Assembly: GCF_004363775.1 (NCBI RefSeq)
Contig: NZ_SNZE01000001.1
Location: forward strand, 42,853 to 106,852
Origin: Hydromonas duriensis
GTDB lineage: Bacteria; Pseudomonadota; Gammaproteobacteria; Burkholderiales; Burkholderiaceae
Direction: 5' to 3'
DNA: 64,000 bases
Position 1 is the stretch's first letter. Each line of letters starts with the position of its first letter. The notes under the pieces were generated by a model that made no database searches, was not told where the DNA came from, and saw only the letters and a list, made by a program, of their open reading frames with translations. Positions 1-9,206 of the stretch are shown here, in pieces. A program made the position numbers and the translations under genes.

Positions 1-195
1 TCAAATACATGGTTAAATGCACTGCGCTGTCCTAAATGCAAGGGCGAATTGATACAACAGAAAGCCAATCAAGATAAAGGCGCGACTGGTTTGTTGTGTG
101 AAACGGATGGGCTATTATTCCCTATTCGCGATGGCATGCCCATACTGCTGATTGAACAAGCCATTTCAGCCAATAATATGACCGAAGCATCATGA
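1..195 (+). CDS. Trm112/YcaR-family small zinc-ribbon-like protein (5' end missing)
   Basis: The reading frame is open from base 1 and ends at a TGA at 193-195, giving the last 64 residues. It contains an LRCPKCKGEL stretch, then a single Cys in LLCETDG, and ends in the FPIRDGMPILL pattern typical of Trm112/YcaR (UPF0434) proteins. Family members are about 60 residues long, so only a few N-terminal residues should lie outside the window. The stop overlaps the kdsB start in an ATGA junction, so the two are probably translationally coupled; an lpxK-ycaR-kdsB order is common in proteobacteria. Trm112 proteins activate methyltransferases in other organisms; the role of this bacterial version is not established here. 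Confidence 0.85.
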   Translation, partial: SNTWLNALRCPKCKGELIQQKANQDKGATGLLCETDGLLFPIRDGMPILLIEQAISANNMTEAS

Positions 196-989
196 ATGCC
201 CCGTTTAAAGTTGTCATTCCAGCGCGCATGGGCAGCTCGCGTTTTTATGGCAAACCTTTGATTGACATTGCGGGTCGAACGATGGTGCTGCGTGTTGTTG
301 AGCAAGCGCTGGCATCGGGTGCTCAAAGTGTTGTGGTCGCGACCGACCATCCCGATATTTTCAACTGCGTGACTCAAGCGGGTTATGTGGCGCACATGAC
401 CGATGCGCAACATCCATCAGGCACGGATCGCATTGCACAAGTGGCACTTGATCTGGGCTGGGCGGATGACGCCATCGTGGTCAATGTTCAAGGTGATGAA
501 CCTGCGATTGCCCCGAATTTAATTGCTGCTGTCGCAGTAAGTCTGCATGATTCCACAGACAGCGTCATGTCTACCGCTGCGCATCCCCTTCATAGTGCCG
601 AAGATTTTCTCAACCCCAATATTGTCAAAGTTGTTCTTGACAACGCTCAACATGCCTTGTACTTTTCTCGTGCGCCGATTCCGTATCCTAGAGATGCCAT
701 GCGCGCTGCGGGCGGCGAATTAAGTGTATTGCCCGCTCAATTACCTGTATTGCGTCACATGGGCATCTACGCTTATCGAGTTGGTTTTCTCAAACGCTAC
801 GGTCAGTTGCCTGTCAGTGTCTTAGAGCAGAATGAGTCCCTCGAACAGCTCAGGGTCTTGGCGAATGGTGAGCGCATTTGTGTGCATGTCAGTGATTCGC
901 CCGCAGCTCCTGGGGTGGATGAGCCGACCGACGTTGCCTTGGTTGAAGCCTATTTGCGCAAGAGCGCTACTGAGTCTGGCTTGACCTAA
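192..989 (+). CDS. kdsB: 3-deoxy-manno-octulosonate cytidylyltransferase (CMP-KDO synthetase)
   Basis: Cytoplasmic enzyme that activates KDO with CTP for lipopolysaccharide inner-core synthesis. The 265-residue length fits the family. The N-terminal nucleotide-binding signature PARMGSSRFYGKPL (residues 10-23), SGTDR (76-80) and VNVQGDEP (97-104) are all present. Most homologues have Arg-Leu/Phe-Pro before GKPL; here the residue before GKPL is Tyr, a mild variation. The start overlaps the preceding Trm112-like gene by four bases (ATGA), and adk follows after about 100 bases. The ycaR-kdsB-adk order supports the assignment. Confidence 0.96.
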   Translation: MNAPFKVVIPARMGSSRFYGKPLIDIAGRTMVLRVVEQALASGAQSVVVATDHPDIFNCVTQAGYVAHMTDAQHPSGTDRIAQVALDLGWADDAIVVNVQGDEPAIAPNLIAAVAVSLHDSTDSVMSTAAHPLHSAEDFLNPNIVKVVLDNAQHALYFSRAPIPYPRDAMRAAGGELSVLPAQLPVLRHMGIYAYRVGFLKRYGQLPVSVLEQNESLEQLRVLANGERICVHVSDSPAAPGVDEPTDVALVEAYLRKSATESGLT

Positions 990-1034
990 TGCTGAGACTG
1001 GAGTAAGGTTATGGCTTCGCAAAAAGAGGCTTAA

Positions 1035-1745
<711 letters not shown>

Positions 1746-1774
1746 CTTGTAAAACATAAATCGAATACTCAACT

Positions 1775-1806
1775 GCCCCAGTCCTTCGGCTGGGGCTTGT
1801 CTTGTT
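1775..1806 (+). terminator. Rho-independent terminator after adk
   Basis: GCCCCAG at 1775-1781 pairs with CTGGGGC at 1790-1796 around an eight-base loop and is followed by a T-rich stretch. It lies 30 bases after the adk stop and separates adk from trmB. Confidence 0.75.
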
Positions 1807-1826
1807 AAATCGTATATTTAAAAATT

Positions 1827-2570
1827 ATGAACCCTGAAGAAATCAAACTTGAAACTGTCATCTCGAATGATGAAGCAGAACACAACTATGGACACATCAA
1901 AAGCTTTGTCCATCGCAAAGGTCATTTTTCAGAAGCCCAGCGGCGGGCATATGAGACCCTGATGCCAAAGTATGGCTTGACCTACCAAAAAGAATTAAAA
2001 AATCTTGAAGATTGGGCGGAGGTATTTGGCAATAATAATCCAATCGTGCTCGAAATTGGTTGCGGCATGGGTGAGACAACAGCCAAGATTGCCCTGCAAA
2101 ATCCACATATCAACTACGTCGGGGTTGAAGTGTTTACCTCGGGTGTGGGCGCATTGCTGAAACGAATTGACGAGCATCAACTCACTAATTTACGAGTGAT
2201 ACAGCATGATGCGGTTGAGATTGTCCGTGACATGGTTGCGCCTGACACGTTGTCTGGTGTTCATGTTTTTTTCCCCGATCCTTGGCATAAAGCCCGTCAT
2301 CATAAGCGTCGCTTGATACAACCCCCTTTTGTTCACGAATTGGCCAAACGCTTGAGAAGCGATGGTTATATTCATTGTGCAACCGATTGGGAAAATTATG
2401 CTGAACAAATGTTGTCTGTTTTATCATCCGAATCTTTGTTGATAAATTATACCAAAGAGAATACTTTTATTCCTCGACCCGAATCTCGTCCTCTTACCAA
2501 ATATGAAAATCGTGGCAATAGGTTGGGTCATGGTGTATGGGATATACTTTTCTTAAAAAATACGATATAA
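1827..2570 (+). CDS. trmB: tRNA (guanine-N7)-methyltransferase
   Basis: S-adenosylmethionine-dependent enzyme that makes m7G46 in the tRNA variable loop. The SAM-binding motif VLEIGCGMGE lies at 74-83 and the family hallmark FFPDPWHKARHHKRR at about 148-162, followed by ATDWENYAEQM. The 247-residue length is normal. No good ribosome-binding site is visible before the ATG at 1827, but the N-terminal region is long enough and no better start is seen. The gene's last bases overlap a TATAAT hexamer that may serve the downstream pilin gene. Confidence 0.95.
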   Translation: MNPEEIKLETVISNDEAEHNYGHIKSFVHRKGHFSEAQRRAYETLMPKYGLTYQKELKNLEDWAEVFGNNNPIVLEIGCGMGETTAKIALQNPHINYVGVEVFTSGVGALLKRIDEHQLTNLRVIQHDAVEIVRDMVAPDTLSGVHVFFPDPWHKARHHKRRLIQPPFVHELAKRLRSDGYIHCATDWENYAEQMLSVLSSESLLINYTKENTFIPRPESRPLTKYENRGNRLGHGVWDILFLKNTI

Positions 2571-2597
2571 TTTCAAGATAAAGTATTTATCTTGAAA
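2566..2597. promoter_or_regulatory. TATAAT box joined to a perfect 27-bp palindrome before the pilin gene
   Basis: TATAAT at 2566-2571 runs into TTTCAAGATAAA (2571-2582), a three-base centre GTA, and the exact reverse complement TTTATCTTGAAA (2586-2597). The ribosome-binding AAGG and the pilin ATG at 2608 follow directly. No convincing -35 box is visible 16-18 bases upstream of TATAAT. The position, over the expected transcription start, suits an operator; in read-through transcripts from trmB it would form a hairpin just before the ribosome-binding site. Confidence 0.55.
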
Positions 2598-2607
2598 AGG
2601 TGTCAAA

Positions 2608-3087
2608 ATGAATAAGCACGATATGATGCGTAAAATACGTACCCAGTTTGGCTTTACTTTGCTTGAGTTGCTGGTCGTGATTGCAGTCATAGGTGTTTTG
2701 GCGAGTTTGGCCGTGCCACGTATGCAAAACCAATTGAATAAAGCGAAGTTTATCGATGTGATTAATGCAACAGGGCCATATAAAACTGCTGTCGAAATGT
2801 GTTTTTTGAAAACGAATGCCTTGACTGCGTGCGACAGCGGAAATGCGAATGGTTATGTTCCGCCAGCTTTGGGGGCAAATGGCAACGTACAAAGTGTATC
2901 TGTATCACCCAATGGTGCGATTACGGCAACAGGTGCCTCTCTTTTTGATGCCAGCGGAAAGGATGCCAATGGCGCGTCAATTTCAACGCCTCAAACCTAT
3001 GTTTTGACTCCAACACAAAACAGCAATGGTTTAACATGGGGTGTTTCTGGTACTTGTGTGGCGAGCAATTTGTGCGATACGAAGTAA
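2608..3087 (+). CDS. Type IV pilin-like protein (prepilin)
   Basis: Pilus or pseudopilus subunit of 159 residues. A 15-residue positively charged leader ends in Gly before FTLLELLVVIAVIG, the prepilin peptidase site with Glu at mature position 5. The hydrophobic N-terminal helix is followed by a short globular domain with two Cys pairs, one near residues 55 and 66 and a C-terminal pair in CVASNLC, the kind of loop that closes a major pilin's D-region. It stands alone: no pilB, pilC or pilD is nearby, though pilMNOPQ lies 9 kb downstream. It could be the major pilin or a minor pilin or pseudopilin. A strong terminator follows. Confidence 0.88.
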   Translation: MNKHDMMRKIRTQFGFTLLELLVVIAVIGVLASLAVPRMQNQLNKAKFIDVINATGPYKTAVEMCFLKTNALTACDSGNANGYVPPALGANGNVQSVSVSPNGAITATGASLFDASGKDANGASISTPQTYVLTPTQNSNGLTWGVSGTCVASNLCDTK

Positions 3088-3120
3088 TAATCTTTTGAAA
3101 AATATACAGAACACAAATAA

Positions 3121-3150
3121 AAAACCAGCTTGAAAAGCTGGTTTTTTATT
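3121..3150 (+). terminator. Terminator after the pilin gene
   Basis: AAAACCAGCT (3121-3130) and AGCTGGTTTT (3136-3145) pair around a five-base loop with a T-run continuing to 3147. It also touches the stop codon of the opposite-strand small gene at 3151, so it may serve both strands. Confidence 0.8.
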
Positions 3151-3297
3151 TTATTTGTCGCACACATGAGCTTGATGGTTCCACGCGCCACCAGCGTCTA
3201 AACATTGGTCTATTTGGTAATTGTCATACAGCCAACGTCCAAAAACCATCATTAAAAAAATAATAAACGTGATGATAAATAAGGTTTTACGACTCAT
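3151..3297 (-). CDS. Small single-span membrane protein, 48 residues
   Basis: A short minus-strand frame starting at an ATG at 3297 encodes MSRKTLF, a hydrophobic span at about residues 6-19 (FLFII-type residues), then a hydrophilic tail with a Cys pair in IDQCLDAGGAWN and HVCDK. The Q-C-L-D-x-G-G-x-W pattern before a second Cys resembles small conserved secreted or membrane proteins of proteobacteria, but I do not recognise a named family. It lies just downstream of serB on the same strand, 25 bases after that stop, so it may be cotranscribed. No function can be assigned. Confidence 0.6.
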   Translation of the reverse strand: MSRKTLFIITFIIFLMMVFGRWLYDNYQIDQCLDAGGAWNHQAHVCDK

Positions 3298-3322
3298 TTT
3301 CTAAGGCCTTTCACTTTTATTT

Positions 3323-4168
3323 TCAGTTTAAGATTTCAATTAAACCGTCTAAACCCATATGGTTAAAGCTAATCATGGCCTTCTCTTGCACGCGTGGCTT
3401 GGCGTGGTAGGCGACTGATAAACCACTGATGCTCATCATGGCCAAGTCATTTGCGCCGTCTCCCATGCAAATGGCACTACTGCACGGGGTATTTAAGGCC
3501 TCGCAATAAGCTTGTACTGTCGCTGCTTTGACATCTGCATTGACGATGGTGTTGGTGACACGTCCTGTGATTTTACCGTTGATAATCTCAAGCTCGTTTG
3601 AGCGTGCATGGGTTAAATTCAGACGTTGTTTGATTGCATCGGTAAAAAAACTAAAACCACCCGACACCAGTAAAGTTTCTAAGCCGTGAGCATGGGCTCG
3701 CTTTACCAATCGCTCCGCCCCTGGGTTGAGTTGTAAGCGCTCGTCTAATACGCGCTGCAGTACATCTGCATCAGTATCAGCTAAAATGGCCAAGCGACGA
3801 CGTAGGCTCTCGTTAAAGTCTGTAATCTCTCCTCGCATAGCCGCTTCAGTGATGGCCGCAACTTCAGTTTTTTTTCCGCATAAATCAGCTATTTCATCAA
3901 TGCACTCAATATTGATAACTGTTGAGTCCATATCCATGGCCAACAGTTTAAATTGTTGCCAATTGTAATCTCGCTCAAGCAAGGCAATGTCAATCCCTGC
4001 TGCTTGTGCCGTATTTTTTAATTGGATGCTGCTTTTGGGGTCGAACAACGTGTTTTCAAGTTTAAAGCACGTGGCACTGACACGACGCAACTCGCCTGGC
4101 AGCTGATGAACCAAAGAGTGGACAAGTTCATCGGTTAATTTAGAAGGGTGTTGGAAAACAATTTTCAT
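3323..4168 (-). CDS. serB: Phosphoserine phosphatase
   Basis: Catalyses the last step of L-serine synthesis. With the start at 4168 the protein has 281 residues. The HAD nucleophile motif DMDST is at 79-83, a Ser/Gly motif LVSGGFSFF lies mid-protein, and GDGANDLAMM near residue 237 carries the metal-binding Asp. An in-frame start at 4249 would overlap the upstream kinase gene and add a His/Ser-rich tail of low likelihood, so the internal ATG before KIVFQHP is preferred, although it has no strong ribosome-binding site. It lies 16 bases after the ThiD-like gene. Confidence 0.93.
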   Translation of the reverse strand: MKIVFQHPSKLTDELVHSLVHQLPGELRRVSATCFKLENTLFDPKSSIQLKNTAQAAGIDIALLERDYNWQQFKLLAMDMDSTVINIECIDEIADLCGKKTEVAAITEAAMRGEITDFNESLRRRLAILADTDADVLQRVLDERLQLNPGAERLVKRAHAHGLETLLVSGGFSFFTDAIKQRLNLTHARSNELEIINGKITGRVTNTIVNADVKAATVQAYCEALNTPCSSAICMGDGANDLAMMSISGLSVAYHAKPRVQEKAMISFNHMGLDGLIEILN

Positions 4169-4184
4169 AATAGAATGATATGAG

Positions 4185-5078
4185 TTATTGGAGTGTGCTG
4201 GGTGATGGTGTGGGGCGTTTTCCGATTGATTTTGTTTGTGGTTCAGCATCCTCTTCCCCTTCGCGAGTCCAATAAAAACGGTCAGGGATTTTTTTGCCCA
4301 TGCCCATTTTTATGCCTTTTTTGAGAGTTTGCCAAGTAAATTCTAAGGCCTCGCCGACAGCCTGAGGGGTGGGTTGGCTGTGTGCAATTAAGGCCGTAAT
4401 CGCTGCGGATAAGGTGGTATTTGCACCTAAAAAAGAGTCCGTTAGGCGTGATGTTGTGTCTGAGCGAAGTAAGCCGTCCGCATGAAACAATTGATGCACA
4501 ACTTGAGGGTCGGGGGCGTAAGCATCGGTCAACAATACAAATTCGCAACCCATGCCCAGAATGGCCTGTGCGTGCGCGCGACTAACAGCGTCAGGCGCAT
4601 GTTGTTTCAGGTTGGAAAAATCATGCTTGATTTCAGCCAGTTGAGCAAGCAATGGCTTTTGTGTGATTAGCAAATGAGTGTTCGGTATGATGAGCTCATG
4701 AATGGCACGTAAAATTTCATCGGCGTCGTTTTCTTCATCGTCATCGGCCACCAAAATTGAAGGAGCCAGTATCACAGGTAATTGCGGATAATCAGAGATG
4801 ATTTCAGCAATCACTCGCACCATATTGATGTCGGGCAAAACGCCAATTTTAATGGCGTGAATTACTGAATCTTCAAGCAAAGTTCGAGCTTGGTCATCAA
4901 TCCAATCCGCATCTAATGGACAAACCGCATCCAGTTGAGAGAAGTCGCCCGTCAGTAAAGCGGTCGGAACAGTAAACGCAGATGTTTCTAAGCTGGCGCA
5001 AGTGACTACGTCACCTGCAATGCCTGCTCCGCCAGTAGGGTCGTGTGCGTTAAAACTCAAAACGATGGGATAGCTCAT
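4185..5078 (-). CDS. thiD: ThiD-like hydroxymethylpyrimidine/phosphomethylpyrimidine kinase
   Basis: Ribokinase-fold kinase related to ThiD of thiamine synthesis. The N-terminal substrate region reads AHDPTGGAG (11-19), close to the usual SDPSGGAG. The anion-hole segment, GTGCTLS-like in characterised ThiD, reads FLGANTTLSAAI (216-227), so the conserved Cys is Thr. From memory, betaproteobacterial homologues often have a similar Cys-less form; I could not check this. A C-terminal extension of about 35 residues runs close to serB. A rubredoxin gene is divergent 140 bases away, an arrangement I associate with betaproteobacteria. The exact substrate remains inferred. Confidence 0.78.
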   Translation of the reverse strand: MSYPIVLSFNAHDPTGGAGIAGDVVTCASLETSAFTVPTALLTGDFSQLDAVCPLDADWIDDQARTLLEDSVIHAIKIGVLPDINMVRVIAEIISDYPQLPVILAPSILVADDDEENDADEILRAIHELIIPNTHLLITQKPLLAQLAEIKHDFSNLKQHAPDAVSRAHAQAILGMGCEFVLLTDAYAPDPQVVHQLFHADGLLRSDTTSRLTDSFLGANTTLSAAITALIAHSQPTPQAVGEALEFTWQTLKKGIKMGMGKKIPDRFYWTREGEEDAEPQTKSIGKRPTPSPSTLQ

Positions 5079-5218
5079 GATTGATAAGTTAACTGTTAAT
5101 ATGGTTGAAAATTAGGTACAAAGCCTTATCTATTCAAAAGGCAGCAATATGGTAATATTGTACCTGTTTGTGGTGTGCGCATGCGCATTTGAGTTAAGTT
5201 TGAGTAAAAAGGAAAAAC

Positions 5219-5383
5219 ATGAAAACGTGGATATGTTTAATTTGTGGCTGGGTATACGATGAAGAAACAGGCTCACCTGAAGACGGTATCCCTGCGGGCA
5301 CAAAATGGGAAGACGTGCCGATGAATTGGACGTGTCCAGAGTGTGGCGCACGCAAAGAAGATTTTGAAATGATGGAAATATAA
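5219..5383 (+). CDS. Rubredoxin
   Basis: A 54-residue one-iron electron carrier. Both iron-binding Cys pairs are present: CLICG (6-10) and CPECG (39-43), with the family's conserved YDEETGSPEDGI segment after the first and a Trp-Thr before the second. It is preceded by AAAAAGGAAAAAC, a good ribosome-binding site for the ATG at 5219. It is transcribed away from the ThiD-like gene. The redox partner is not identifiable in this window. Confidence 0.95.
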   Translation: MKTWICLICGWVYDEETGSPEDGIPAGTKWEDVPMNWTCPECGARKEDFEMMEI

Positions 5384-5441
5384 TTCAGGCCTTTAAAACG
5401 TGACGTGAAACAACGCTAATATGGCTAATAGATTGTTTTAC

Positions 5442-5470
5442 TTGATTTCTTTGTTGAAATTCTTTAGAAT
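5442..5470 (+). promoter_or_regulatory. Candidate sigma70 promoter of rplU-rpmA
   Basis: TTGATT (5442-5447) and TAGAAT (5465-5470) are separated by exactly 17 bases, placing a start near 5477, about 50 bases before rplU. No other promoter as good is visible between rubredoxin and rplU. Confidence 0.6.
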
Positions 5471-5473
5471 ATA

Positions 5474-5513
5474 CCCTCTTTTCGCAATGGTGCGTTAAGA
5501 GGGTTTTAATTTT
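5474..5513 (+). promoter_or_regulatory. Terminator-like hairpin in front of rplU
   Basis: CCCTCTT (5474-5480) pairs with AAGAGGG (5497-5503), and inside it CGCA (5483-5486) pairs with TGCG (5491-5494) around a four-base loop; the outer stem is followed by TTTTAATTTT. It looks like an intrinsic terminator placed 12 bases before the rplU start. It could end rubredoxin transcription or act as an attenuator of ribosomal protein transcripts. Confidence 0.55.
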
Positions 5514-5525
5514 AAGGAATTATTC

Positions 5526-5837
5526 ATGTACGCAGTCATAAAAACTGGCGGTAAGCAATATCGCGTTATCGCTGGCCAAAAATTGAAAATAGAACAGATC
5601 GCTGCTGACGTTGGACAACAAATTACCTTGAACGAAGTCTTAGCCGTGGGTACGGGTGAAGGCTTGGTTGTGGGTACGCCGTTGGTGTCAGGTGCTTCTG
5701 TCGTCGCAAAAGTATTGTCGCAAGGTCGCCACGACAAAGTACGCATTTTCAAAATGCGCCGTCGTAAACACTACCAAAAGCGCCAAGGTCACCGTCAAAA
5801 CTACACTGAAATCGTTATCGAAACAGTTAATGCTTAA
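5526..5837 (+). CDS. rplU: 50S ribosomal protein L21
   Basis: Structural protein of the large ribosomal subunit, 103 residues, the normal bacterial length. The N-terminal [14 protein letters not shown] and the C-terminal [16 protein letters not shown] are diagnostic. TTAAGGAATTATTC before the ATG supplies the ribosome-binding site. It is followed by rpmA and then obgE, the classic L21-L27-Obg cluster. Confidence 0.98.
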   Translation: MYAVIKTGGKQYRVIAGQKLKIEQIAADVGQQITLNEVLAVGTGEGLVVGTPLVSGASVVAKVLSQGRHDKVRIFKMRRRKHYQKRQGHRQNYTEIVIETVNA

Positions 5838-5933
5838 TTGTCGATTCTAAAGATTCGTTTTTAACGGTACAAATCAAATACGCTGGTTCGCATCAGGCGG
5901 GCTGGGTTTAGAAATTATGTAAAGGATGTCATC

Positions 5934-6188
5934 ATGGCACAAAAGAAGGGCGGCGGCTCTACGCGAAATGGTCGTGAATCAGAATCGAAACGCTTGGGCG
6001 TGAAGATGTACGGCGGCGAACACATTGTTCCAGGCAACATCATCATTCGCCAACGTGGTACAGAGTACCATGCAGGTGAAGGCGTGGGTATGGGCAAGGA
6101 CCACACTTTATTCGCATTGGTTGAAGGTAAGGTTCAGTTCTCAATCAAGGGCGCGCAAAAACGCCGCACAGTCAGTATCGTGTCTTAA
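5934..6188 (+). CDS. rpmA: 50S ribosomal protein L27
   Basis: Large-subunit protein of 84 residues near the peptidyl transferase centre. It starts [16 protein letters not shown], the uncleaved proteobacterial N terminus, and contains [18 protein letters not shown] and RQRGT. The ribosome-binding site GTAAAGGATGTCATC precedes the ATG. It follows rplU by 96 bases and is closed by a strong terminator before obgE. Confidence 0.98.
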   Translation: MAQKKGGGSTRNGRESESKRLGVKMYGGEHIVPGNIIIRQRGTEYHAGEGVGMGKDHTLFALVEGKVQFSIKGAQKRRTVSIVS

Positions 6189-6203
6189 TCGATGTGATAT
6201 GTG

Positions 6204-6234
6204 AAAAAAAAGCCCCAAGTTTGGGGCTTTTTTT
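6204..6234 (+). terminator. Terminator after rpmA
   Basis: A-run plus AGCCCCAA (6211-6218) pairs with TTGGGGCT (6221-6228) and ends in seven T residues. It separates rplU-rpmA from obgE, which must then have its own promoter or rely on read-through. Confidence 0.88.
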
Positions 6235-6289
6235 GTGGGTAAATGGTTGAGCGCGGTATAATTGGACAACACGGAAGACCGTCTATTAA

Positions 6290-7474
<1,185 letters not shown>

Positions 7475-7476
7475 GC

Positions 7477-8631
7477 ATGATGGAGTGGAATCTGCCCGCT
7501 GACTTGGCGTCGGCGTCGGTTATAAAATCAGCGAAACGAGTCGTGGTTAAAGTGGGTAGCAGCTTAGTGACCAACGAGGGTCGAGGTTTGGACGAACAAG
7601 CGATTGCCAGTTGGGCGACACAAATCGCTTGCTTGCGTGCGCTGGGTAAAGAGGTGGTGTTGGTTTCCAGCGGTGCGATTGCTGAGGGCATGAAGCGTCT
7701 AGGCTGGAGTAAGCGACCGACCCATATTGATGAGTTGCAGGCAGCGGCTGCAGTAGGGCAAATGGGTCTGGCGCAGGTCTATGAAACTCAATTTGCGAAG
7801 CATCAACTGACGACCGCTCAGATTCTATTGACTCACGCCGATTTGGCGGATCGCGCACGTTATCTAAATGCCCGTTCAGCTATGTTTACGCTGCTGCGTT
7901 TGGGCGTGATACCGATTATTAATGAAAACGACACCGTGGTCACTGATGAAATTAAAGTAGGTGACAACGACACACTGGGTGCACTGGTCGCGAATTTAAT
8001 TGAAGCGGATGTATTGGTGATTTTAACGGATCAAGCGGGACTGTACACCGCCGACCCACGCAAGCATTCAGATGCTCAATTGATTCAAACCGCTCCAGCT
8101 GGTTTGTTGCAGCTTGAACAGATGGCGGGAGGCGCAGGCAGCAACATTGGCACAGGCGGTATGTTGACCAAGGTTTTGGCTGCAAAACGAGCGATGAAAA
8201 GCGGTGCGCATACGGTGATTGCCAGCGGTCGCGAGCTTAATGTGTTGCCACGTTTAGCTGAAGGCGAGCGCATTGGCACGGAGCTTAAAGCGCAGGTGGC
8301 ATTGCTCACTGCTCGTCAACAGTGGTTGGCTGACCATTTGCAGTTGCGCGGGCGTGTGGTGCTTGATGCAGGGGCTGTTCGCGCAGTCCAAGATGCTGGT
8401 AAAAGCGTATTGCCAATTGGAGTGTTGCGTGTAGAGGGTCTTTTCGACCGTGGCGATGTCGTGGCATGTGTGGATGAGCAGGGGCTAGAAATAGCCCGTG
8501 GTCTGGTTAATTACAGCAGCGGCGATGCGATGCGCATTGCCCGTCATGCGAGCGATACGTTTGGCGATTTATTGGGTCGTGATGCGGATGAAGCTGAGTT
8601 GATTCATCGAAATAACTTGGTGCGGGTCTAA
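7477..8631 (+). CDS. proB: Glutamate 5-kinase
   Basis: First enzyme of proline synthesis, phosphorylating glutamate. The 384-residue protein has the amino-acid kinase domain ([16 protein letters not shown] near residue 20, [31 protein letters not shown]) and a C-terminal PUA domain from about residue 295 ([21 protein letters not shown]). AGGATTAAGC before the ATG provides a ribosome-binding site. It forms an obgE-proB-tadA unit: it starts two bases after obgE and its last base overlaps the tadA start. Confidence 0.97.
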   Translation: MMEWNLPADLASASVIKSAKRVVVKVGSSLVTNEGRGLDEQAIASWATQIACLRALGKEVVLVSSGAIAEGMKRLGWSKRPTHIDELQAAAAVGQMGLAQVYETQFAKHQLTTAQILLTHADLADRARYLNARSAMFTLLRLGVIPIINENDTVVTDEIKVGDNDTLGALVANLIEADVLVILTDQAGLYTADPRKHSDAQLIQTAPAGLLQLEQMAGGAGSNIGTGGMLTKVLAAKRAMKSGAHTVIASGRELNVLPRLAEGERIGTELKAQVALLTARQQWLADHLQLRGRVVLDAGAVRAVQDAGKSVLPIGVLRVEGLFDRGDVVACVDEQGLEIARGLVNYSSGDAMRIARHASDTFGDLLGRDADEAELIHRNNLVRV

Positions 8632-9119
8632 TGCATCCTTGGCACTCATCTGAAGAACGCGACGCATATTTCATGCGCTTGGCGCTGGTCGCAGCTCGAC
8701 ACGCCTACGACGCAGGCGAAGTCCCAGTAGGGGCGGTGGTGGTCTATCGAGATGAGGTGGTCGCAACAGGCTTTAATCAGCCTATAGCTTTGCACGATGC
8801 CAGTGCTCATGCGGAAATGCAAGCATTACGAGCCGCAGGTTTGACTTTGAAAAATTATCGACTACCTGAATGCGAGTTGTTTGTCACCTTAGAGCCTTGT
8901 TTAATGTGTGCAGGCGCAATGATGCACGCTCGTTTATCTAGGGTTGTATTCGCAACCCATGATTATAAAACTGGAGTAGCAGGTTCCGTGCTTGATGTGT
9001 TTGATAATGCACGTTTGAATCATCATGCACAGGTAACGGGCGGGGTCTTGGCACAAGAGGCGCGCGAATTGTTACAGCTTTTTTTTCGTGAGCGACGGCA
9101 ATTGGCAAAAAAGCCTTGA
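8631..9119 (+). CDS. tadA: tRNA-specific adenosine deaminase
   Basis: Zinc deaminase that converts A34 to inosine in tRNA-Arg(ACG). The 162-residue protein carries the catalytic HAE (60-62) and the zinc ligands in PCLMC (89-93), with the TadA-type HARLSRVVFATHDYKTG segment. The ATG shares its A with the proB stop (TAATG), a coupled arrangement. The nearby tRNA-Arg gene in this window has a CCG anticodon and so is not its substrate. A shared terminator with the convergent mrcA follows. Confidence 0.95.
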   Translation: MHPWHSSEERDAYFMRLALVAARHAYDAGEVPVGAVVVYRDEVVATGFNQPIALHDASAHAEMQALRAAGLTLKNYRLPECELFVTLEPCLMCAGAMMHARLSRVVFATHDYKTGVAGSVLDVFDNARLNHHAQVTGGVLAQEARELLQLFFRERRQLAKKP

Positions 9120-9170
9120 GTGCCAAGTCATCACATTCATTTATTCAGCTTTTAGTTCACCGACTTTAAA

Positions 9171-9206
9171 AATAAAACAGCGAATCAAAAGATTCGCTGT
9201 TTTATT
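9171..9206. terminator. Bidirectional terminator between tadA and mrcA
   Basis: A 16-bp perfect inverted repeat (9171-9186 with 9191-9206; core CAGCGAATC and GATTCGCTG) around a four-base AAAA loop, with A/T-rich arms on both sides. It lies between convergent genes and abuts the mrcA stop at 9207. Confidence 0.85.
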
